Assembly: GCA_036703255.1 (NCBI GenBank)
Contig: DATNPL010000195.1
Location: forward strand, 1 to 64,000
DNA length: 64,000 nt
Direction of reading: 5' to 3'
Source: Drouetiella sp036703255
GTDB lineage: Bacteria; Cyanobacteriota; Cyanobacteriia; Elainellales; Elainellaceae
Positions 58,806-64,000 of the stretch are shown here, piece by piece (the first letter of the stretch is position 1; each line of letters begins with the position of its first letter). The notes beneath the pieces are model-generated. The model was not told where the DNA came from. It worked only from the letters and a program-made list of their open reading frames with translations, and made no database searches. Both the position numbers and the translations under genes were made by a program.

Positions 58806-61433
58806 TTATTGCAAGGCTTGTCGGTAGGCCGCGTGAATGCGCCGCAGATAGTTCGTCATGCTGAAGAACTTCGCCACCTGTTTACCCTCGGTAGAAAGCT
58901 GCGATCGCAAAGCAGGGCTGTTGAGCAGACCTGCCATCTTGTCTCGAATGTCGCCCACCTCATAGGGATCAACATACACGGCCGCATTGCCGCAGACTTC
59001 GGGCAAGCAGGAAACATTGGATGTAATCACAGGACAGCCAAAGCTCATCGCCTCGACCGGGGGCAGTCCAAATCCTTCATACAACGAAGGAAACACCAGA
59101 CAGAGGGCACCCCGATAGAGGTAACGCAAGCTGCTTGTGGGCACATATTCCAGTAGCTTCACCTGTTTACCCGGATTTTTGCTGTTGGATACATAGCCCA
59201 CTTTAGACAGCTCATCTTCCCAAAGCCAGCCCTTTTTACCGACAATCACCAGCGGCATATCCGTATCCAAGCCAGAGTAGGCATCGATCAATCTGCCCAC
59301 ATTTTTCTTAGGTTCGATCGCCCCCACAAACAAAAAGTATTTTTGATATTCCAAGCCATAGCGCTCTAGAAATTCTGCAACTTCTCGCTTAGAGGCTTCC
59401 AGTGGCTCTAGGGCGATCGGTTGATAGGTCACGATGATTTTGTCTGGATCGGCCTCGTCAAAATAGGTCAACAGATCCTGCTTCGAGCTTTCAGAAACGG
59501 TGATAATCGCCGCAGATTCCTTCAACGCATCTCGAATTTTAAAGTAGAAGTTTTCTTTGTCATCCAGCGTGGCATAAGGCAGGCGCAGCGGAATCAGATC
59601 GTGAACCGTCGTAATTTTTTTGGCTCCCCGAATTTGCATCGGCAGCGGATAGGTGGCGTGCCAGAGATCAATTTTTTCGGGAACAGAAATTTGGGTCTTT
59701 AGCCCCAGTTTTTTGTACAGAACATTGGCAACGCCATAGCATTGGGGCAGATTAAAAGACTCAGCGTATTTGAGAACATCTTCGCTATGTTGGCCACGGG
59801 TAACGACGAAATTGCGATCGCCTCTTCTGCGCCGCGCCCGATACAGGGGCGAAGTCGATTTTGCCAAGCCTTTGAGCAAAAACAACAGGCTATGATTCTC
59901 AGCCGGATTGTCAAAAAAGAAGACCTCATCCAAAATCTCATTGGACTTGTAGCCGCCTCGGCTCAGCAGCACATCAATATGTGCCCCTAGCAACGTCAAA
60001 GCCTGAATTAGGCTAATGCCGTAGGTCTTAATGCCCGTCCCCTTCTTGAGCTGCAAGTTATACCCATCAACCAGAACATTCACTCCCGCGAGGCTCAAGT
60101 CTGATGGTACGACGATCGGCTGGGGTTCAGATTTCGGCTTTTTGGATAGGGGCTGAGCAGCCTGCTTCTCGCCCGATGCCGCTTCAGAGAATGCAGGCAA
60201 CTGGCTGACCTGAGCCACCGGAGTCGGATACGCGATCGGCTGAGGCAGATCCACCGTTCTACTTTCGACCGAGAGTTCACTCAGGTTGCCCCAGGTAGAG
60301 TCTTCTGCTGAGGTGCGGAACGATCGCACTAGACCGGGCACACAAACCACATAGCCTCCCTGCTTGACGATCGAGCGGGGCGACCAGCAGGTAATCCACC
60401 AGTCCTCATCGGCACCCTGTCCTGGCTTACCTCGGTCGGGCTTAGGCGCACCCAGATAAGGCGTGGGAATCGGCATGACGCCTCGCCAATAGTCGCGGTG
60501 GGCATGGAGGTGCTGACCGGGCATCGATCGCTTGTACAAGACTGGATATCCCGCTATTTCACCTGTGCCAAAGTTAGGATGCTCCAGGGCATCGCGTCCG
60601 GCTAGCAGGGGGCGATCGCGCGGGTCTTGAATCTGCGCCAAAACTTTCAGCGTATCGGGGTTGATGTCAACATCATCCTGAAAGTAGGAAATCCATTCGA
60701 TCGCTGGGTCAGCCAGCCAATACTCCAGCCCAACATTCATCGCGTTAGGCAACCCTCGGTTTTCGGGAAGGCCAATCAGAGGCACCTGATGCTGCTGAGC
60801 AATTTGGCAGTTTTCCTGGTGATTTTCTGGCGTTGAGGCATCATCGACCACTACTACCGGAATGCCAAGCGCCAGCACCTGAGGCAGCGATCGCGCTAGG
60901 CTTTGCGGGCGATTATACGTCGTAATAACGGCAGCATAGGTGGGCGGGCGATGGGACTGCTCTAAAGCTTCAAATACTTCATCAAACTGCCGCATGAGCG
61001 CTGTAATGTGGACTTTGTCTGGCGGCTGTACGCCTGCAATTGGCGCGCTGGCATAGATGACAAACACTTCGTTGGCAAAAACAGGATGAAACTGCTCAAG
61101 CACTTTTAAGGCCACAGGTGCTTCAATCTCAAGCGCCATGCCTTTGTGAAAGACAACAAACTGAAACTGCTCAGCGGGCAGCAGGTAAGAGACGTTGTAG
61201 TGGTAGACTCCGGAGAAACAATCGAGGAACTCGTTAGGAGCCAAAATTGCGTCAAGCGGTTCGGCATAGGTCTCCAAAAACGATCGCGCCTGCATCCAAA
61301 ATTCATCTTCAGTAGGAAATGGCATGGGAAAGGGGGTAAGTTCTCCGGCGTTTCTGATTTTAGGGATAAATCTATGATTGGGCACCCGTGCTGCAAATTC
61401 CGAGTCATCAGCAAAACCTTGACCGAATCGCAA
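58806..61433 (-). CDS. GT2-GT4 fusion glycosyltransferase with shared N-terminal domain
   Basis: 875 residues from an ATG. Residues 44-160 form a domain that aligns with the N-terminus of the radical SAM fusion at 32973 (common PVFAN block at 117-121). Residues 165-380 are a GT2 domain: AAVITTYNRPQSLARSLPQV, VVVVDDASTPENHQENC and FQDDVDINPD. A Pro/Ser linker (about 385-445) leads to a GT4 domain: NVLVDGYNLQLKKGTGIKTY, TVHDLIPLRLP, FVGAIEPKKNVGRLIDAYSG and PSLYEGFGLPPVEAMSFGCP. Two sugar additions may be made by one chain. The divergent neighbour is the DAHP synthase leader. Confidence 0.9.
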   Translation of the reverse strand: MRFGQGFADDSEFAARVPNHRFIPKIRNAGELTPFPMPFPTEDEFWMQARSFLETYAEPLDAILAPNEFLDCFSGVYHYNVSYLLPAEQFQFVVFHKGMALEIEAPVALKVLEQFHPVFANEVFVIYASAPIAGVQPPDKVHITALMRQFDEVFEALEQSHRPPTYAAVITTYNRPQSLARSLPQVLALGIPVVVVDDASTPENHQENCQIAQQHQVPLIGLPENRGLPNAMNVGLEYWLADPAIEWISYFQDDVDINPDTLKVLAQIQDPRDRPLLAGRDALEHPNFGTGEIAGYPVLYKRSMPGQHLHAHRDYWRGVMPIPTPYLGAPKPDRGKPGQGADEDWWITCWSPRSIVKQGGYVVCVPGLVRSFRTSAEDSTWGNLSELSVESRTVDLPQPIAYPTPVAQVSQLPAFSEAASGEKQAAQPLSKKPKSEPQPIVVPSDLSLAGVNVLVDGYNLQLKKGTGIKTYGISLIQALTLLGAHIDVLLSRGGYKSNEILDEVFFFDNPAENHSLLFLLKGLAKSTSPLYRARRRRGDRNFVVTRGQHSEDVLKYAESFNLPQCYGVANVLYKKLGLKTQISVPEKIDLWHATYPLPMQIRGAKKITTVHDLIPLRLPYATLDDKENFYFKIRDALKESAAIITVSESSKQDLLTYFDEADPDKIIVTYQPIALEPLEASKREVAEFLERYGLEYQKYFLFVGAIEPKKNVGRLIDAYSGLDTDMPLVIVGKKGWLWEDELSKVGYVSNSKNPGKQVKLLEYVPTSSLRYLYRGALCLVFPSLYEGFGLPPVEAMSFGCPVITSNVSCLPEVCGNAAVYVDPYEVGDIRDKMAGLLNSPALRSQLSTEGKQVAKFFSMTNYLRRIHAAYRQALQ

Positions 61434-61499
61434 AGCATTTGCTAGCCTAAGCAGATAAGCGCAGGTGAATTAAGTTTTAGCAGAGTAGATTTCACAGCC

Positions 61500-61556
61500 A
61501 TGTACCCCACAGCGCCCTACTTTTATTTTTGGTTTAGCAAGGTTCACCTGAGGTGA
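61500..61556 (+). CDS. Aromatic-rich leader peptide 1 of the DAHP synthase gene
   Basis: An 18-codon ORF encodes MYPTAPYFYFWFSKVHLR and then TGA. Seven residues are aromatic: Y2, Y7, F8, Y9, F10, W11, F12, six of them consecutive. The stop codon lies inside the first arm of a long hairpin (61541-61554 with 61574-61588). This is the layout of attenuator leader peptides such as TrpL and PheL. No strong ribosome-binding site precedes the ATG. A weak promoter candidate (TTGACC, 18 bp, TAGCCT) lies at 61419-61448. The ORF is far too short for automatic calling. Confidence 0.75.
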   Translation: MYPTAPYFYFWFSKVHLR

Positions 61557-61612
61557 GTCCAGCTTTGCATGGAACCTCAAGGTGAACCGCAGAATCGACT
61601 CTGCGGTTTTTG
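61541..61612 (+). promoter_or_regulatory. Transcription attenuator 1 (antiterminator/terminator pair)
   Basis: Two exclusive structures share bases 61585-61588. Antiterminator: GGTTCACCTGAGGT (61541-61554) pairs over 14 bp with 61574-61588, with one bulged A. Terminator: AACCGCAGA (61585-61593) pairs with TCTGCGGTT (61600-61608), followed by a T-rich run TTTTTGTTTT. A ribosome that finishes leader peptide 1 covers 61541-61554 and lets the terminator form. One stalled at the aromatic codons (61518-61535) leaves that arm free, forms the antiterminator and permits read-through. Confidence 0.75.
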
Positions 61613-61667
61613 TTTTATGTAGGCTTTTTCCTCCTTCTTCCGTTTCCTCTCACAGCCGCTTATTCGC

Positions 61668-61730
61668 ATGACTCACCTTGCCACCTGGTTTTTTGGATTT
61701 TACTTCTGGAGCGTCAACCGCTTCGGATGA
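61668..61730 (+). CDS. Aromatic-rich leader peptide 2 of the DAHP synthase gene
   Basis: A 20-codon ORF encodes MTHLATWFFGFYFWSVNRFG and then TGA. Eight residues are aromatic: W7, F8, F9, F11, Y12, F13, W14, F19. Compared with leader 1 it has two Trp and only one Tyr. Codons 13-16 form arm 1 and codons 18-20 form arm 2 of the following attenuator. No clear ribosome-binding site is visible; both leaders are preceded by CACAGCC at slightly different distances. Confidence 0.75.
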   Translation: MTHLATWFFGFYFWSVNRFG

Positions 61731-61787
61731 GAGAGTCGTGCAAACGTTTCTTGAACCCGGAGCCAAACAAGGTTCCGGTTTTTTTTT
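61705..61787 (+). promoter_or_regulatory. Transcription attenuator 2 (trp-type four-segment)
   Basis: Four segments can be read. Segment 1, TCTGGAGCG (61705-61713), pairs with segment 2, CGCTTCGGA (61719-61727), over 9 bp with a TCAAC loop. Segment 2 (GCTTCGG, 61720-61726) can instead pair with segment 3 (CCGGAGC, 61757-61763). Segment 3, CCGGAGCC (61757-61764), pairs with segment 4, GGTTCCGG (61771-61778), followed by nine T: a classic terminator. The Trp codon TGG (61707-61709) is inside segment 1, as in the E. coli trp leader. Stalling there should free segment 2 and prevent termination. Confidence 0.8.
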
Positions 61788-61851
61788 GAATATTTAGCTT
61801 GTTGAAGATCTAGCTAGTTTCCCCCATCCCTTATATCTCAGGAGAACTCCA

Positions 61852-62727
61852 ATGCAGAAAGCTAAACTCGCACTCAAAGCCAACGCCGACCACAAAACGA
61901 TCGTCCAACTCTCGCCTTCTGTTAGCGTCGGCGGCCAAGATTTACTCATTGTCGGCGGCCCTTGCACCGTAGAAAACCTGGCGCAGATGGAAGAAGTGGC
62001 CAGTCGGTTAGCGATCGCCCCTGTTCAAGCGCTACGAGGTGGCGTCTATAAGCCCCGCACCTCTCCCTACGATTTCCAGGGCTTAGGCATTGAAGGGCTA
62101 AAAATATTGCAGAGCGTGCGCGATCGATCGGGAATGCCCGTTATTACTGAAGTGATGGCGATTTCTCAAATTGCTGATATTGCCGCCTATGCCGATGTGC
62201 TGCAAGTGGGCAGCCGCAATATGCAAAACTTCGACCTGCTCAAGGCTTTGGGCGAAACTGACAAGCCAGTGCTGCTGAAGCGTGGATTAGCCGCAACCGT
62301 CGAAGAATTCGTCATGGCTGCTGAATATATCCTCAGCCACGGCAACCCCAACGTTATCCTGTGCGAACGTGGCATTCGCAGCTTCGATACTTACACCCGC
62401 AATGTGTTGGACTTAGGGGCCGTTGTGGCTCTAAAGCAAATCACTCATCTGCCCGTGATTGTTGATCCCAGCCATGCGGCAGGCAAACGCGAACTGGTTG
62501 CCGACCTAGCCAGAGCAGCGATCGCCTGTGGAGCCGATGGCGTAATTGTGGAATGTCATCCTGAGCCTGAGCAATCGGTTTCTGATGCCCGTCAAGCGCT
62601 TTCTTTAGAGGCAATGGTGGCGCTAGCTGAGAGTTTGGGAGCGATCGCCACAGCGGTCGGCAGAACCATTCCTCAACCCACAAATATCCTTAAAGCCGGG
62701 ACTTTACCCCGGCTTTCGCTTGTGTAG
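61852..62727 (+). CDS. aroF: 3-deoxy-7-phosphoheptulonate (DAHP) synthase, type I-beta
   Basis: 291 residues from an ATG with ribosome-binding site AGGAGA. It condenses PEP and erythrose-4-phosphate, the first step of the shikimate pathway to Trp, Phe, Tyr, chorismate and plastoquinone. Signatures: IVGGPCTVEN (about 33-42), ALRGGVYKPRTSPYDFQGLG, VLQVGSRNMQNFDLL, LLKRGLAATVEEF, LCERGIRSFDTYTRN and IVDPSHAAGKRELV. The protein begins almost at the barrel and lacks the N-terminal ferredoxin-like (ACT-type) or chorismate-mutase domain that gives feedback inhibition in relatives. Tandem attenuators precede it. A hairpin overlaps its last codons. Confidence 0.95.
   Translation: MQKAKLALKANADHKTIVQLSPSVSVGGQDLLIVGGPCTVENLAQMEEVASRLAIAPVQALRGGVYKPRTSPYDFQGLGIEGLKILQSVRDRSGMPVITEVMAISQIADIAAYADVLQVGSRNMQNFDLLKALGETDKPVLLKRGLAATVEEFVMAAEYILSHGNPNVILCERGIRSFDTYTRNVLDLGAVVALKQITHLPVIVDPSHAAGKRELVADLARAAIACGADGVIVECHPEPEQSVSDARQALSLEAMVALAESLGAIATAVGRTIPQPTNILKAGTLPRLSLV
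62692..62716 (+). terminator. Hairpin overlapping the 3' end of the DAHP synthase gene
   Basis: AAAGCCGGG (62692-62700) pairs with CCCGGCTTT (62708-62716), inside the last 12 codons (LKAGTLPRLSLV). Only a short mixed T-containing run follows. It looks like an intrinsic terminator whose stem has been absorbed into the coding sequence, perhaps after loss of an earlier stop codon. Confidence 0.55.
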
Positions 62728-62825
62728 CAAAGTTGGCATTGCTGAATCGGCAGATAGTTTTGCGAAAGGGAAGCTTAATTTCTCTCTCTCAAAATTATCT
62801 GCTCACCCGTAGCGCAGTTCTGGAG

Positions 62826-63278
62826 CTACCTGCTCTCATTCTCCTTCGCCTTAAGGGCATAGTCTCGAAAGCGATTCATATCGGCTTGCAGGGTTGACTC
62901 TACGACTCGACCGACGAAGCCGTTGTCCATGATTCGGTTCAAAATGCTGGGAACCGCAAAAGCGACGGTTAATTTGACGATGCTGCTCTCGCCGCGATCG
63001 TAAAACCGAATGGCACCGCGATTGGGCAAACCATCCACCGATTCCCATTGAATAATTTGATGGGTGACAATTTTGCTAATGCGCGACAGCCAGCTAAACT
63101 CGAAGCCCCCGGTCGCCAGTTTCCAGCGGGAGAGATCGGGGTTATCAGGCTGAATCTTGACAGAATCGATCCACTTCATCCAGTTGGGCATCTGCTCCAG
63201 ATCAGACCAGAGTCCCCACACCAGAGCGATCGGGGTTTCGACTTCGACTTGAACCGTATACTCTAGCCAGTCACTCAT
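62826..63278 (-). CDS. SRPBCC-family (START/Bet v 1-like) protein next to zds
   Basis: 150 residues from an ATG. The helix-grip fold start YTVQVEVETPIALVWGLWSD, LEQMPNWMKWIDSVKIQPDN and IIQWESVDGLPNRGAIRFYD are typical of the polyketide cyclase/dehydrase group. The long C-terminal helix is LQADMNRFRDYALKAKENES. Its place directly after the zeta-carotene desaturase gene (73 bp) is conserved in cyanobacteria (slr0940-slr0941 in Synechocystis, from memory). It may bind a carotenoid or lipid ligand; no reaction can be assigned. Confidence 0.85.
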   Translation of the reverse strand: MSDWLEYTVQVEVETPIALVWGLWSDLEQMPNWMKWIDSVKIQPDNPDLSRWKLATGGFEFSWLSRISKIVTHQIIQWESVDGLPNRGAIRFYDRGESSIVKLTVAFAVPSILNRIMDNGFVGRVVESTLQADMNRFRDYALKAKENESR

Positions 63279-63351
63279 ACCAATTACTCATAAAAGCAGG
63301 CTTGCGCGGCAAAGAACAAGAATTGAATCAGCTTATCTAATATTTGAACAT

Positions 63352-64000
63352 CTAGTATTTAAACAAGCCTGAGCCTTTGACCTTATATCCTGTCGGCTCC
63401 AGGATAGCGGCGGCTGCCTGCTTGCCCGAAATGGTCGCACCTTCCATACTGTCGATATAGTCCTGCTGCGTGTAGCTGCCTGCCAGGAAAAAGTTGGGTA
63501 TGGGCGTTTTTTGCGCCGGACGGTAGAGATCCATACCCGGATTTTCTCGATAGAGCGACTGCGCCAGCTTGACGACGCTAAACCAGGTCATATTCAGCTC
63601 GCGTGAAGAGGGAAACAGCTCATGGAGCTGCCTCAGAGCGTGCTGAGCAATCTCTTCATTGCTCATCTTGACGAAGGGATCACCGGGAGTCAGCACCACC
63701 TGCATTAGGGAACCTTGCCCCTCGCGATAGTAGTCTTTGGGGCTGGTCAACGCCAGATCGGCAAAGCAGGAAAAGTCAGCATCGGCGCTGTAGAGCAGAT
63801 TGTCCATTCCAGCCGCGTGGTCGAGCTGCTTTCTCTGCTCAGCATCCTGCATCTCTGTGACCCAGCCATCAAATCGCAGCTGCACCGTCACGACGGGAAC
63901 GGCCTCTAGCTTGTAAATATTGTCGAACTCTTTCCATTTGCGCCATTCTTGGGGCAAGAGCCGATGGATGCCAGGGATATCGCAAGCTGCTAGGTAGATA
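63352..64000 (-). CDS. crtQ: 9,9'-di-cis-zeta-carotene desaturase, C-terminal part (runs off the window)
   Basis: 216 residues are visible; the frame is open to the window end (YLAACDIPGIHRLLPQEWRK precedes the first possible start, a TTG at 63957), so the gene starts beyond 64000. Family blocks: WKEFDNIYKLEAVPVVTVQL with RFDGWVTE, GQGSLMQVVLTPGDP, RPAQKTPIPNFFLAGSYTQQ and DYIDSMEGATISGKQAAAAI, which includes the FAD-binding C-terminal motif. It desaturates zeta-carotene to lycopene with plastoquinone as electron acceptor, at the thylakoid or plasma membrane. The plant-type Zds assignment is firm. Confidence 0.93.
   Translation of the reverse strand, partial: IYLAACDIPGIHRLLPQEWRKWKEFDNIYKLEAVPVVTVQLRFDGWVTEMQDAEQRKQLDHAAGMDNLLYSADADFSCFADLALTSPKDYYREGQGSLMQVVLTPGDPFVKMSNEEIAQHALRQLHELFPSSRELNMTWFSVVKLAQSLYRENPGMDLYRPAQKTPIPNFFLAGSYTQQDYIDSMEGATISGKQAAAAILEPTGYKVKGSGLFKY

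Overview
The window is chromosomal DNA from a cyanobacterium. The octamer GCGATCGC (HIP1) and its GATCGC core occur very often. Cyanobacterial marker genes are present: nblS next to purD, a gas-vesicle gvpA-C-N-J-K cluster, zeta-carotene desaturase next to an SRPBCC gene, a plastoquinone-type chorismate lyase and a SigG-type sigma factor. A gas-vesicle-forming, exopolysaccharide-rich lineage (Leptolyngbya-like or a relative) fits, but I cannot name the genus.

Layout. 1-9 kb: an edge fragment (possible transposase), a CheY-type regulator with a coiled-coil tail, small unknown genes, a TPR protein, purD-nblS and two unknown genes. 9-14 kb: ppsA and a double-GAF histidine kinase. 14-18 kb: the gas-vesicle operon on the minus strand, with hairpins after gvpA and between gvpJ and gvpK. 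18-22 kb: two glycosyltransferases and an epimerase. 22-31 kb: a MASE1 sensor kinase, a lipoprotein, leuS, a gamma-glutamylcyclotransferase-like gene, and an ECF sigma factor with its likely anti-sigma factor. 31-43 kb: a surface-polysaccharide island made of two divergent gene sets: a GT4 with a coiled coil and a radical SAM/pyruvyl-transferase fusion on minus; a GT2-methyltransferase fusion, a GT-C-like membrane protein, a small coiled-coil protein, a GT2 and a CgeB-like glycosyltransferase on plus. 43-53 kb: chorismate lyase, TPR-GT61, a degenerate kinase, an ABC exporter, a DUF218 protein, a priming sugar transferase and a GH57 enzyme. 53-64 kb: tRNA-Gln, a RelA/SpoT enzyme, a small PatD-like protein, an M23 peptidase, a GT2-GT4 fusion, DAHP synthase, an SRPBCC protein and the 3' part of zds.

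The most striking signal is in the 418 bp before the DAHP synthase gene (61434-61851). It holds two consecutive short ORFs, MYPTAPYFYFWFSKVHLR and MTHLATWFFGFYFWSVNRFG. Each is full of Tyr, Phe and Trp codons and each is followed by mutually exclusive hairpins, the last of which is an intrinsic terminator. This reads as a tandem, ribosome-mediated aromatic amino acid attenuator controlling entry into the shikimate pathway. The DAHP synthase behind it is the short type I-beta core without an N-terminal regulatory domain, so control by leader peptides would make sense. I know of no description of such a double attenuator in cyanobacteria, but could not search.

Other notable points: a shared N-terminal domain in two otherwise unrelated polysaccharide proteins; a shared C-terminal SKFW tail in two glycosyltransferases; a GvpC with a winged-helix-like C-terminus; families of long intergenic palindromes, one of them MITE-like; and many 12-17 bp tandem duplications, with lengths in multiples of three inside genes.
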